Source of the DNA: Bacillota bacterium
Lineage (GTDB): Bacteria; Bacillota_I; Bacilli_A; RFN20; CAG-288
Length of the DNA stretch: 44,358 bases
Direction: 5' to 3'
Assembly: GCA_023459795.1 (NCBI GenBank)
Contig: JAEWSP010000006.1
Location: forward strand, 1-44,358
Part shown: positions 1 to 9,226 of the stretch, piece after piece
Position numbering within the stretch: the stretch's first letter is position 1
Layout: every line of letters starts with the position of its first letter
The notes under the pieces: generated by a model
Databases searched by the model: none
What the model was told of the DNA's origin: nothing
What the model saw: only the letters and a program-made list of their open reading frames with translations
Translations under genes and position numbers: made by a program

Positions 1-25
1 CTCTGATCCATCGTGTATTTCATCG

Positions 26-52
26 AAAAAGCCCCTCCTGTGGCTTCGGGGC
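26..52 (-). terminator. Probable terminator of the addB-addA operon
   Basis: Read on the minus strand there is a GC-rich stem (GCCCC ... GGGGC, with a further CC/GG pair inside) followed directly by TTTTT. It lies downstream of addA in the right orientation. The stem is interrupted, so its strength is uncertain. Confidence 0.55.
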
Positions 53-56
53 GGCC

Positions 57-86
57 GATGAACGAAGGGCATGCCCTTCGTTCATC
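57..86. repeat. Perfect 30-bp palindrome downstream of addA
   Basis: The two 15-base arms (GATGAACGAAGGGCA and its exact complement) meet without a spacer. The palindrome sits between the end of the addA region and the T-tailed hairpin at 26-52. In RNA it would form a long hairpin with almost no loop. It could be part of a double terminator, an mRNA 3'-end stabiliser or a dyad protein site; the sequence does not decide between these. Confidence 0.7.
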
Positions 87-92
87 ACTGGC

Positions 93-194
93 CTACTCCT
101 CGGTCCAACATTTGGGGTTCACTACAGGAAGATGGTATTCCCTGTTTTCTCCTTTTTTCACGTCGCCATTGTTTTTCTTCTCAAAGGTTCGCAA
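93..194 (-). CDS. Possible 33-residue ORF directly after the addA stop
   Basis: Immediately after the addA TGA, and in the same frame, a TTG codon opens 33 sense codons ending in TAG. The predicted peptide is hydrophilic and ends in HLPVVNPKCWTEE. A GGAAG lies 11 nt before the TTG. It could be a small coupled protein, an occasional read-through extension of AddA, or a non-coding tail. No family is recognised. The uninterrupted frame and plausible amino-acid composition are the only support. Confidence 0.22.
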   Translation of the reverse strand: MRTFEKKNNGDVKKGENREYHLPVVNPKCWTEE

Positions 195-3100
195 TCAGTT
201 TTCTACTTCCACAATCTTCCCTTCCTCGATAGAGAGGAGGTAGGAAGAAACCTTCTTCCCCGGGAAGAGGACTTTTATGTTCTCCCTGTAGAAAGCTAGC
301 TGCTTCCGGTAGGCAGGATCCTCCAGGTTCTTTGTCTTGTAGTCGACAATGACGGCACGGTCCTTAAAGACGAGAAGCAGGTCGATAGAACCTTTGGAGT
401 CGTGAAGAGTGTCGTAATACACAAACTCATGGTATTCCTTGACCCCCTCCATATCGGCAAAGAGCGGCAAGGCAAAGAGAGATTCGATCTTCTTCCGGAT
501 CCTGGAATCTGGAACCATGCTGGCATCCTTTCTAGCAAAGGAGCAGACTTCCAGGCATTCATGGAGCAGGGTACCATAGGAAAAGGAGGCGATCTTGGAA
601 TCCGGATCGACGGTGACCTTGCTAGCTCTCTCCTTCTTCGTCTTCTCGGGGAAGGAGACGGAAAGAGGTTCTGTTTCCTGGATCCTATTGGGATCCAGAT
701 ATAACGTCTCCTTCTTTTTCTTCTCCGGATCCTCTATATCGAAGCTGACCTTTAGGAAGGAGGAAGGATCCTTCTGATCCGTATAGAAGCGGGTATAGGA
801 GAAAGGTTCTTTCGTATCCTGGGATACGGCAAAGAGGGCATCGAAGTAGGTAGAGGCAAAATACAGGGGAAGGTTCTCTTCCTTGGCCATGTCCTTGCTC
901 GGGGCAAGTCCTAGTCCTTCGTAGTCCATCTTCTTTACCATGCCAAGGAAATCCCGGGATGCCTGAAGAAGGTCTCCTTCGTTACGGATCCTGTTTCTTC
1001 TCAGTTCCTTTGCCTCTTCCAGGGATAGGAAGGCATCGGAAGGAGCAGAGGACACAGGGTCGGAATAGACACTGGCAAGATAGAAGGAGAAAACCTTCTT
1101 CTGATCCCCTTCTATTTTCTCAAGGAGCAGCGGGAACAGCTTGGCCCTGAGGAAAGCAATAGCTTCGTCAATAACTTCCTTCCTAGGAGCAAGGATCTCT
1201 TCTTCATAGATCGAAGAAAGGGTTCTTCCTCTTTCGGAGATCTTCTTCCCTTCTTTGCTGTTATCCCCTTCGATGATCCTAGGCTTATGGAAATACCCTT
1301 CTTCTAGGTTCTTCCTAGCATCGTCTAGTCCTTTTCCGTCTTCCGTAAGTCCGAATTCCTGGGCTGTCTTTTCTCCCATAGGGGAAAGGACTTCCTCCTT
1401 GGGAAGAACGGAAAGCATATCGAAGAGGTCTTCTTTTCCTCTTGTCTCGTCCCCGACGATATAGACGCTCTCCTTGGCTCTTGTCAGAGCCACGTAGTTG
1501 ATTCTTGCTTCTTCGCTGATATCTTCCTTCTTGTCTCCTTCTCCTACCTTATAGAGCTTCGTCAGGAAGTTCTCCTTATGTTCCGGATCCACAAGGGCAT
1601 CCGGGAAGAGGACTCCTTCTTCCTTGGAGAGGATAAAGCCGTCCGAGGTTCTGTCTTTCGTCATACTGTTGCCGCTTGACGGAAGATAAACGATAGGAAA
1701 CTCCAGTCCCTTCGACTTATGGATGCTCATCAGAGTGACGGCATCCTTGGTCTCGACGAGGCTTGCCGAATCGATTCCGATCTTCTGCTTCGTCAGGTTC
1801 CGGAAGAGGAGGAGGAAGTCGGATAATCCAGATCCCAAAGTCTCTTCCTGGAGGATCTCCTGATAGAAGCCGTCCAGCTCATCGATAGAATCCCTTACCT
1901 CGTCTGTCCTCTTCAGCTTGGAGAAGATGCCGAAGAAGGACAGAAGATCCAGGTAGATCTCGGAGAAAGGGGAATAGCGGTGGGAAGGAAGGTTCTTCTC
2001 CTTGTCGCCGTCGACAAAGGCCTGGATATCTTTGTAGATTCTGTCTTCCTTCACCCGGCTAAGAGGGCAGAGGACATTGACGGACGGCCATTTCCCGTTG
2101 CTGTCGGGATGGTTCCTGCTAGCATCAAGAGCTAAAAGATCATATATCTTCTGGTCGGAATAGAGATCCTTGTCCTGGGGATCGAAATAGATGTAGCTTC
2201 TGGCAACGGAGGCATACAGATGCCTCCAGTTCGTCTTCTCGAAACTCTTCTCCATGTAGGCTTCTATCAGAGAGAGGAGAGCTCTGGAAAGAAGGACAGG
2301 ATCTGTCTCGATAAGGGAGCTGTCCAGCTCGTTGTTCAGAGGGATGGAATAGGAAGAGAAGAGGGAGACGAAATGGCTGAAGCTTTTCTTGGTCCGGATA
2401 AGAATCGCAAAATCGGAATAGCGGCATTTCCTTGTCGCGTTATGCTTCTTTCCAGGATCGTAATAGACGACTTCGTATCCGGAGTCTATCTTCTTCCTTA
2501 TGTCATGGAGGATAGCATATATCTCCCTATCTACAGCATCCACCTGGCGGTAGGAAAGAGGGCTTAGGACAATCCGCCGGATTCCGTATTCCCCATTGGG
2601 ATTCACGTATTCCTTCCGGAAGTAGTCATGGTCCATGGAGGCATCATAGGAAAGCTGTTCTGCTCCAAGAGGATCCTTTGCAGGATCCTCAGGATCCAGG
2701 CCGTAGTTGATTCCGCCGTGGTCCATCGTCATGTAGTTCTTGAAGAGGGCGTTGATATCGGAAAGAAGCTTCGGAACGGAGCGGTAGTTGTTGTGCATGC
2801 TGACGGAGGAGGAAGAAAAGTCCTTGCATCCCTCGTACTGTTTCTTCCTAGCAAGGAAGAGCTCGACCTTCGTGTTCCTAAAGCGGTAGATGGACTGCTT
2901 GGCATCCCCGACCACGAAAAGATGGGCTTTCTCGGACAGCGCATTGAGGAAGGCATCCTGGGTATCGTTGGTATCCTGGTATTCGTCCACCAGGACAAAG
3001 CGGAAAGAGGAAATGATTTCCTCTTTCTCCTTGCTGTAGATAGGATCGGTCAGAAGGCTTACAGCCATATCGGACATGTCCTTGAAGGAGTAGGTATTGG

Positions 3101-4247
3101 TAACTGCCTTGTACTCCTTCATCCTCTTATCTGCTTCCTCGGCAAGACCGAGGAAGAGGAGCAGGTCCTTCCTAAAGGAGAGGATCTGCTCCTCTTGTCT
3201 GGAAAGGTCCTGGTTTACAAAGGCCGAATCATTGCCGGATTTCTGTGCAACCAAAGGGAAGAGAGGATTATCCGTGGCATTCGACTTCAGCTGGAGCAGA
3301 GAGGATAGAGCAACATAAGCTTTTTCTGCCATCGGGTCATCCGTCTTTCCGATATGGCGCTTCTTGTAGATACGGCTTGCCATCTCCTTGTCCGAAGCCA
3401 AGGCAAAGTAGTTCTCCAGGAAGTCGTCGTCTTTAAGGGAAAGGAGGGAATAGATCTTCTGGTAATACTGATCCAGTTCCTCCGTCTGGAACATAGCCGT
3501 CGACAGATCGACATCGAGAGAGGAGAGAGAAGAGCAGGATTCTGCCATTCCTTCGGCGGATGGATTCGTAAGCCGGCTAATCATTACAGCCTTCTTAAGG
3601 CCTTCCTTAAGGGTCTCCTTCAATAAGGAGATATACCGTTTCTTCTCCTTGGAAAGGAACTCTTCGGAAAGCTTCTCCGTTTTGAGGGAACAGATCAGTT
3701 CTTCCCTGTCCTTGGGAGTATATAAAGAGAGGCACCCTATCAGTTCGCTGAGAAGTTGCTTGGAGTTGCTATCGCCTTTCGTATCAAATTTTCCGAAGGA
3801 GGAGATCATCTCCTCTCTTCTATCCGAATTTTTGTATCCTTCCTCGACGATATCGGAGATGATTTCCAGTGTCTTGGAGTGGAAGACGGCCTGATCTCCG
3901 ACCTGGACGTTGGAACCGATCTTCAGGACGGAGGCATACTGCTTCACCAGATAGAAGGAGAAGGAATCGAAGGTCTGGATATGAGCGGATGAAAGCTCGT
4001 CTTTGTATTCCCTGTCCGTATCCGGGAACTTGCCGATGATCTTCTGCTTCATCTCCCGGGCAGCGGCATCCGTAAAGGTAAGGACAAGGAGCTGGCTTGG
4101 CTTTGCCCGCTTTTCTTCGATCAGCCGATAGACGATTTCGGATAAGGTTGCGGTCTTTCCGCTTCCGGCACCGGCAGAAAGGATTACGTTCCCTTTAAGG
4201 GAGGCATCGATTGCTTTCTGCTGCTCGGAGTTAGGATTGAATTTCAT
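195..4247 (-). CDS. addA: ATP-dependent helicase/nuclease subunit A (AddA)
   Basis: This is the large UvrD-like helicase plus RecB-type nuclease subunit of AddAB, which resects double-strand breaks for RecA-dependent repair. Visible motifs in order: Walker A GAGSGKT at residues 26-32; Walker B with VDEYQDT; motif III GDAKQSIYRFR; NNYRSV; motif V SIHKSKGLEFPIVYLP; motif VI NYVALTRAKESVYIVG; and the C-terminal nuclease motifs GSID (D1289) and VDYKTK (D1302, K1304). At 1350 residues it is somewhat longer than B. subtilis AddA. The ATG overlaps the addB stop as ATGA, so translation is probably coupled. Both the helicase and nuclease sites look intact. The start at residue MKFNPNSEQQ fits the family N-terminus. 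Confidence 0.95.
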   Translation of the reverse strand: MKFNPNSEQQKAIDASLKGNVILSAGAGSGKTATLSEIVYRLIEEKRAKPSQLLVLTFTDAAAREMKQKIIGKFPDTDREYKDELSSAHIQTFDSFSFYLVKQYASVLKIGSNVQVGDQAVFHSKTLEIISDIVEEGYKNSDRREEMISSFGKFDTKGDSNSKQLLSELIGCLSLYTPKDREELICSLKTEKLSEEFLSKEKKRYISLLKETLKEGLKKAVMISRLTNPSAEGMAESCSSLSSLDVDLSTAMFQTEELDQYYQKIYSLLSLKDDDFLENYFALASDKEMASRIYKKRHIGKTDDPMAEKAYVALSSLLQLKSNATDNPLFPLVAQKSGNDSAFVNQDLSRQEEQILSFRKDLLLFLGLAEEADKRMKEYKAVTNTYSFKDMSDMAVSLLTDPIYSKEKEEIISSFRFVLVDEYQDTNDTQDAFLNALSEKAHLFVVGDAKQSIYRFRNTKVELFLARKKQYEGCKDFSSSSVSMHNNYRSVPKLLSDINALFKNYMTMDHGGINYGLDPEDPAKDPLGAEQLSYDASMDHDYFRKEYVNPNGEYGIRRIVLSPLSYRQVDAVDREIYAILHDIRKKIDSGYEVVYYDPGKKHNATRKCRYSDFAILIRTKKSFSHFVSLFSSYSIPLNNELDSSLIETDPVLLSRALLSLIEAYMEKSFEKTNWRHLYASVARSYIYFDPQDKDLYSDQKIYDLLALDASRNHPDSNGKWPSVNVLCPLSRVKEDRIYKDIQAFVDGDKEKNLPSHRYSPFSEIYLDLLSFFGIFSKLKRTDEVRDSIDELDGFYQEILQEETLGSGLSDFLLLFRNLTKQKIGIDSASLVETKDAVTLMSIHKSKGLEFPIVYLPSSGNSMTKDRTSDGFILSKEEGVLFPDALVDPEHKENFLTKLYKVGEGDKKEDISEEARINYVALTRAKESVYIVGDETRGKEDLFDMLSVLPKEEVLSPMGEKTAQEFGLTEDGKGLDDARKNLEEGYFHKPRIIEGDNSKEGKKISERGRTLSSIYEEEILAPRKEVIDEAIAFLRAKLFPLLLEKIEGDQKKVFSFYLASVYSDPVSSAPSDAFLSLEEAKELRRNRIRNEGDLLQASRDFLGMVKKMDYEGLGLAPSKDMAKEENLPLYFASTYFDALFAVSQDTKEPFSYTRFYTDQKDPSSFLKVSFDIEDPEKKKKETLYLDPNRIQETEPLSVSFPEKTKKERASKVTVDPDSKIASFSYGTLLHECLEVCSFARKDASMVPDSRIRKKIESLFALPLFADMEGVKEYHEFVYYDTLHDSKGSIDLLLVFKDRAVIVDYKTKNLEDPAYRKQLAFYRENIKVLFPGKKVSSYLLSIEEGKIVEVEN

Positions 4248-6799
4248 TTCTTCTCTCCTTTCTTAGCCGGCTTCTTCTCTTTCTTCTCGCTAGGAGCCTT
4301 CACGAAATGCTGGGCAATGTCCTTCCCGACATAACGGATATCCTCCAGAGAAAAGTGGCAGACATCCTGGAGGGTGCAGAAGTGGCATCTGACAGGGGCG
4401 TTCTCTCCGAGTTCGCTTATCTTCTTTTTCGCCTTCGACAAAGGAGCGATCGGATACTGTTCCTTCTCCATGCCGGAAAGGATATTATCCAAAGCCTTAT
4501 AGCAGTCGGAATAAAGATCCTTCCGGGAATAGAGGATCTTCTTATTGATCCTGGAGTCGTCATCCGTAAAGGAGAGATTTCCCTGAAGATAATCTCCGTC
4601 TCCGATCTCGTTCTTCTCGTTGATGGCGCTAGGATCAAAGGAGTTCACATAATCCAGAGAGCCATAGGAAAGGCCACGAAGACCTAGATCACGGATGTTG
4701 TCTTCCTGGAGGAGACGGGGATCGTTCTGGAAAACTCTCTGGATACCGAATCCCCCGAAGACCATACCCCTGTTCAGGGCTAATCCTTCCTCCGTTGTCG
4801 AGAAAACACCATAATCCGAGGCATTCTCCATCGTGGATAAGGCATAGATTGGAAGCTGGAGACTCTTTCCGAGGAAGACTTCCTGGAAATCGAAAGTGCA
4901 GGAACCGGTCTTGTAGTCGATGATCGTGTAGTAGTTCGAGGCAGTGCCTTTGGTATAGACGATCTTGTCGACTCTTCCCGAAAGCCGGTATTTCCTTCCG
5001 GAGGAGGAAGCAACATCCAAGGAGGTCTTCTCTTCGCTCGCATAATCCGTGATGCTGCCGGAAGAAAGCTGATCATGGAGCTTGTCTACGACCCGCTTGA
5101 TCCAAGGCTTGGCAATCTCCAGTCCGGCATAGTCGCTTTCCGTAGGAGTATATTCCTCTTCCTCGCAGGCTGCTTTATAGGCAGGGAGTCCTTTCTCCTG
5201 ATAGGCTTTCTCAAAGTCGAAGTCTTTCCTGTAGACATCTTCCAGGATGGCATGTTCGAAGGTTCCAAACCTTGCCGACGTGAAGTCATCGTCGGGATCA
5301 TCCTTCTCCAGCTGCAGGACATCCTGGAGATAGTAGAAGAACGGGCAGTCGGCATAATCCGTAAGCCTGGTTACACCAAGGCTCTTCGGAAGCGGAATCC
5401 CGGTTATTCCGCTGCAGCTATGATCGTAAGGAGAAGAAAGAAGGGTGCTGTCAATCCTTTCGGACTGTGCCAGATACCGTAAAAGGACTTCCCTGGCTTT
5501 CCTAGGGTACAGTCCCTCTTCCAGGAAGGATTCTCCTTTGGCATCTCCGAAGTCGATCGGAACGACCTTCTTCTCCCAGGAAACCTTCTCTTCCTTTCCG
5601 TCAACCAGGGAAAGGAAGGCTTCCTCTTTGAGAAGAGGCGAATCGAAGAGCTTATCCCCGAGATGCCTCTTTGCCCGGCTTACAAAGACCGTCGGAGTAT
5701 AGAGGAGGAAGTTCCGCTTCAGATCCTGATCCATCTGGGTTCTCCGATAGCTTGGATTTGCTCCAAGCCTTACGAGATCTTCGTCTCTCCTTACGTTGTC
5801 GTCCTTGCTTACGGAATAGAAATTATCGCTATCGAAATCGGTGACATAGTAGATCCTATCCGGATGATCCGGATCGGAAAGGAATTCGACCTTTGTCGTT
5901 GCCTGGATTCCGTTTTCTCCGATTGTCCTGTCGATAGTCGTCGAGGAAGAGATCTCGGACAAGGACCCGTAGGCCTTGTCAAAATCATCAAGCTTCTCCA
6001 GAGCGAAGAATTCCGAAAGGGTCTTCAGCATCCCTAAGGGGCTTTTCTCGTCCAGTCCCTCCGGAAAGGATATCTTCCTTTCCTGGTGGATCCTAGAAAG
6101 AGCATCCTTCACCTCCACCGCAGAAAGAAGCGGCCGGGAGAAGGAATAGGAAAGGGGAAGAGAGAACAGATCCTGGCACATGCCGAAATAGAAGCAGTCC
6201 CCGGAATCCTTCCCTAGGATCCTAAAGGATGCCGGGTCTTCTCCGTTCTTAAGCCTTCTAGTCAGATCTCCGAAGAGATAGAAGTACTGCTCGAACTTGT
6301 TCGGAAAGATCCGGAAATTCAGGTTTTCCTGCTTTACCGGCTTGTAGCCAAGATCGGCCAAGATTATCTCCTCCGGCTTCTTTCCCGGGAGGACCCGGGA
6401 AAGGACATGGTGGAGTTCGTCGTTGTGTTTCTCTTCTAGAAGCAGGATCCGGTCATACTGCTTGAGACGGATAAGATCAACCGGATTCTTCTCGATATAG
6501 CCTTCTTTCCTAAGCCCTTCTTCCAAAGAAGACAGTTCTTCGTCCTTGGTTAGGTCGATAACCCTAAGAAGCCGCATGACTTTCTTGGAAGAAGCATAAT
6601 CGTAGCGGGAAGAAGCGATCAGGAAGGGGAGCGGGTTCTTAGGATAGGAGAAGACAGCCTGATCGAGGAATTCCTCTTCGTTGAGGAAATGGAAATCCAG
6701 CTCCGGAAATCTCTTCCGGAGTCCGTAAAGAACAGGAGAATAGCTACTTTCGGCAAGGATCAAGGTTTTGCTGTCCTTCAGGGATTCAATCAGGTTCAT
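4244..6799 (-). CDS. addB: AddB-like helicase/nuclease subunit B, short and without Walker A
   Basis: This is the partner of AddA and first gene of the two-gene operon. The nuclease domain shows IIDYKTG (D628, K630). Four cysteines are arranged as in AddB iron-sulfur nuclease domains: C485 in CPFFYYL, then C805, C808 and C814 (CxxC-x5-C). The N-terminus (LILAESSYSP) has no GxxGxGKT, so the ATP-binding loop present in B. subtilis AddB is missing, as in RexB-like subunits. It has 851 residues, against roughly 1160 in B. subtilis. I chose the inner ATG at 6799 because GGAGGA lies 5 nt before it; an upstream in-frame ATG at 6814 has no such site. The Lys-rich tail ends with the ATGA overlap into addA. 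Confidence 0.85.
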   Translation of the reverse strand: MNLIESLKDSKTLILAESSYSPVLYGLRKRFPELDFHFLNEEEFLDQAVFSYPKNPLPFLIASSRYDYASSKKVMRLLRVIDLTKDEELSSLEEGLRKEGYIEKNPVDLIRLKQYDRILLLEEKHNDELHHVLSRVLPGKKPEEIILADLGYKPVKQENLNFRIFPNKFEQYFYLFGDLTRRLKNGEDPASFRILGKDSGDCFYFGMCQDLFSLPLSYSFSRPLLSAVEVKDALSRIHQERKISFPEGLDEKSPLGMLKTLSEFFALEKLDDFDKAYGSLSEISSSTTIDRTIGENGIQATTKVEFLSDPDHPDRIYYVTDFDSDNFYSVSKDDNVRRDEDLVRLGANPSYRRTQMDQDLKRNFLLYTPTVFVSRAKRHLGDKLFDSPLLKEEAFLSLVDGKEEKVSWEKKVVPIDFGDAKGESFLEEGLYPRKAREVLLRYLAQSERIDSTLLSSPYDHSCSGITGIPLPKSLGVTRLTDYADCPFFYYLQDVLQLEKDDPDDDFTSARFGTFEHAILEDVYRKDFDFEKAYQEKGLPAYKAACEEEEYTPTESDYAGLEIAKPWIKRVVDKLHDQLSSGSITDYASEEKTSLDVASSSGRKYRLSGRVDKIVYTKGTASNYYTIIDYKTGSCTFDFQEVFLGKSLQLPIYALSTMENASDYGVFSTTEEGLALNRGMVFGGFGIQRVFQNDPRLLQEDNIRDLGLRGLSYGSLDYVNSFDPSAINEKNEIGDGDYLQGNLSFTDDDSRINKKILYSRKDLYSDCYKALDNILSGMEKEQYPIAPLSKAKKKISELGENAPVRCHFCTLQDVCHFSLEDIRYVGKDIAQHFVKAPSEKKEKKPAKKGEKK

Positions 6800-6820
6800 A
6801 GTGTTCCTCCGCATGTCTCT

Positions 6821-6848
6821 ATTTTAGTCTACTTAGAGGCACTTCCAA
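6821..6848 (-). promoter_or_regulatory. Promoter of addB-addA
   Basis: On the minus strand, TTGGAA (6848-6843) and TAAAAT (6826-6821) are 16 nt apart, a sigma-A-like pair. The predicted start near 6814 leaves a short leader carrying the addB ribosome site. Confidence 0.55.
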
Positions 6849-6939
6849 GCAGTTCCTTGCACTTTATTTGCTTTTCCTATTCTTACTCTTAATTATTTCA
6901 TAGAATAAACGGCTTTCAGTTACTCTTCTATCCCTTCTT

Positions 6940-6948
6940 TGCTAAAAT
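6940..6948 (+). promoter_or_regulatory. Extended -10 box right before the HAD gene (leaderless)
   Basis: TGCTAAAAT (TG-n-TAAAAT; hexamer 6943-6948) ends 9 nt before the ATG at 6958, placing transcription start at about 6955. No convincing -35 is visible. No Shine-Dalgarno sequence is present. Confidence 0.5.
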
Positions 6949-6957
6949 GAATTAGCT

Positions 6958-7614
6958 ATGGAAAAGAAAACAATATTGGCCTTCGATTTTGACGGCACTC
7001 TCACCTCGTCCTTTGGCGTTGAAGACTATTCAATGGCCGAAGCCTGCAGACAGTGCGGGAAGCCCGAAACGACGGAAAAAGATATCCATGATTTCTATGG
7101 ACCTACGGAGAGCGGAATCATCAGGAAGATTGTCGGAGAAGAGAACTTCGGCAAGGCTTGGTCCGTGTTCCTAGATGTTTACAGCAAGAAATCCAAGGAA
7201 CTGAAACCTTTCCCGGGGCTATTGAAGCTCCTCGAGAAGCTTTCCAAAAAGCCTAAGGTTCTTCTGATCCTATTGACCGGAAGAAGCCGGGAAAGCCTGG
7301 AGATCTCCTTGAAGGATCTGAAGCTTTCCGGATATTTCGTAAAGTTCTACTGGGGAAGCGAAAAAGGCGCCAACAAGGGAGCCAGTATGCAGAAGATTCT
7401 TTCCGACTATGGCGTAGAGAGAAAAGATATCCTTTATATCGGAGATGCCCTGGAAGACGTCTCCATGATGAGAGAAGAAAAAATCGATATCGTCTCAGCT
7501 GGCTACAGCCACAGTGCGGAATACCAGAAGAAGCTGGAAGAAGTCAATCCGGGGCTTGTCGCAAAAGATATCCAGAGCCTCTCCAGACTCTTAGATAAAG
7601 CCTTGCAGGATTAG
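6958..7614 (+). CDS. HAD-family hydrolase (phosphatase-like)
   Basis: Predicted haloacid-dehalogenase-type phosphatase of 218 residues, cytoplasmic. Motif I is DFDGT with nucleophile D10 and acid D12. Motif II is the Thr of LLTGR (T107). Motif IV is GDALED (162-167). The helical cap lies between motifs I and II, as in phosphoglycolate phosphatase-like members. The substrate cannot be read from sequence. The gene is divergent from addB and precedes two mgtE genes with a 55-nt gap, so it may be co-transcribed with them. The ATG is only a few bases from the predicted transcription start and has no ribosome site. Confidence 0.85.
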   Translation: MEKKTILAFDFDGTLTSSFGVEDYSMAEACRQCGKPETTEKDIHDFYGPTESGIIRKIVGEENFGKAWSVFLDVYSKKSKELKPFPGLLKLLEKLSKKPKVLLILLTGRSRESLEISLKDLKLSGYFVKFYWGSEKGANKGASMQKILSDYGVERKDILYIGDALEDVSMMREEKIDIVSAGYSHSAEYQKKLEEVNPGLVAKDIQSLSRLLDKALQD

Positions 7615-7669
7615 GGAAATATTCCGTGACGTGCCGCCCTTGCCTCTGACGAAGGAAAGGATCTGAAAC

Positions 7670-9214
7670 ATGGACAAGACCACTTTCAGTGAAGAAATCC
7701 AAAACGAGAAACATAATGGCGAGGTTATCCGCGTCAATGACCCTATTTTGCCTGGGCTTCTCCATCAGGCTCTTATCACCGGCGATGTCGGTGCTGTCCG
7801 GAAGATGGCCAAAGAGAACTCCCCGGTTCAGCTTGCCGATAGCCTGAACCTGCTTTCCGACAACGAATGCGTCGAGTTCTATTCCCTTTCCAACGACTTG
7901 CCAAACCTAGGTGAAGTCTTCTCCTACCTGTCCGTCGAAGAAAGAGTTGCTATCTGTAATAACGTCCCTAGGAAACAGCTAATTCAAGTCCTTTCCTATG
8001 TCCGTGACGATGATCTTGCCGACTTCCTGGAAGACGTCAAGAAGGAAGTCCGTCAGAAGGTCATGGCCCTGCTTCCGAGCAAGAGGAAGAAGGTCATCGA
8101 CTCCTTAGCCTCCTACGGAGACGGAACTGTTGGTTCCATCATGACGACCGAGTTCCTCTCGGTCCTGTCCGGTTCCACCATCCAGGATGTATTTGACTTA
8201 ATCAAAGCCCACGGCAAAGAAAAAGAAACCGTCCGGACTGTCTTTGTCGTCGACGGAACTACGACTCTTCTCGGTATCAAGCGGCTGGAGGAACTGATGT
8301 TCCTCGATCCTAAGGCCGTCATCGAAACCGTCATGGATAAAGACTTCGCCTATATCTCCCCGGTCGCCGACCAGGAAGCCGTGATTCCCCTCTGCCAGAA
8401 ATACAACCTGGCTGTTCTTCCGGTCGTTATCAAGACCGGGGAAATCGTCGGCATCCTTACTTTCGACGATGTCCTCGATGTCGTCGAAGAAGAGAACACG
8501 GAAGATGTCCTCAAACAGGCCGGTGTTACTCCTACGAATACCCCGTACCTGGAAACGAAGCCGTACAAGATGGCTCTTTCGTATGTCATCTGGCTCATCG
8601 TCATTGCCTTGATCAACACTTTCTCTTCCTTGGTCCTTTCCGGATTCGAACCTATTTTGGAACGCCTCTCCGTCCTCGTCGTCTTCCTCCCTGCTTTGAA
8701 TGATACCGGAGGAAACTCCGGAGACCAGACGACCTCCACCATTACAAGATCGCTGGCAACCGGAGATGTCACCCTGAAGGATTACCTGAAAGTGCTCGGA
8801 AAGGAGTCTGTTGTCGGCATCCTCTCCGCTTTGCTTGTGGCCACCTTCAACTTCGGCTGGGTACAGGTGGAGTTCCACGCCCACCTGATCTCCTTAGGGG
8901 ATGCCGCCAAGACCCAGATGATCACCGACTTCGGATCCCTGAACAAGGCTTACCTCATCGTCGGGCTTGTCGTCTCTTTGTCTTTGGCCTTTGCTATCTT
9001 CTTCTCCAAGATCATGGGAGCTTCCCTTCCGATGCTGGCAAAGCTTCTCCATATCGACCCGGCCGTTGTTTCCGGTCCTCTTATCTCCTGCCTCATGGAT
9101 ATCCTTACCATGATCATCTATTTCCTTGTCGCCAAGAGTATCATCACCGGTATCGATCCCCATGCCTTTGACCCTGTCTCTATAGCAATAGCCGATCTGG
9201 CTGTAATCGGATAG
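7670..9214 (+). CDS. mgtE: MgtE-family magnesium transporter (first of a tandem pair)
   Basis: Mg2+ channel/transporter of the inner membrane, 514 residues. The N-terminal superhelical MgtE domain is followed by a CBS pair (GSIMTTEFLSVL; later VVIKTGEIVGILTFDDVLDV) and about five membrane helices from residue ~302. The conserved region before a middle helix reads GGNSGDQTT, compared with the usual GGNxGxQ. The last helix keeps an acidic residue (MDIL, D477), where MgtE channels carry their pore aspartate. AAGGAAAGG lies 9 nt before the ATG. A second mgtE follows after 12 bases. No Mg2+ riboswitch-sized leader is present, so sensing is probably by the cytosolic CBS/N domains. Confidence 0.93.
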   Translation: MDKTTFSEEIQNEKHNGEVIRVNDPILPGLLHQALITGDVGAVRKMAKENSPVQLADSLNLLSDNECVEFYSLSNDLPNLGEVFSYLSVEERVAICNNVPRKQLIQVLSYVRDDDLADFLEDVKKEVRQKVMALLPSKRKKVIDSLASYGDGTVGSIMTTEFLSVLSGSTIQDVFDLIKAHGKEKETVRTVFVVDGTTTLLGIKRLEELMFLDPKAVIETVMDKDFAYISPVADQEAVIPLCQKYNLAVLPVVIKTGEIVGILTFDDVLDVVEEENTEDVLKQAGVTPTNTPYLETKPYKMALSYVIWLIVIALINTFSSLVLSGFEPILERLSVLVVFLPALNDTGGNSGDQTTSTITRSLATGDVTLKDYLKVLGKESVVGILSALLVATFNFGWVQVEFHAHLISLGDAAKTQMITDFGSLNKAYLIVGLVVSLSLAFAIFFSKIMGASLPMLAKLLHIDPAVVSGPLISCLMDILTMIIYFLVAKSIITGIDPHAFDPVSIAIADLAVIG

Positions 9215-9226
9215 GAGGAATAGTTC

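Noticed and set aside
7615..7669. Mg2+ riboswitch (M-box/ykoK type) before mgtE
   Set aside because: Only 55 bases separate the genes, too short for the structure, and no conserved stems are visible.
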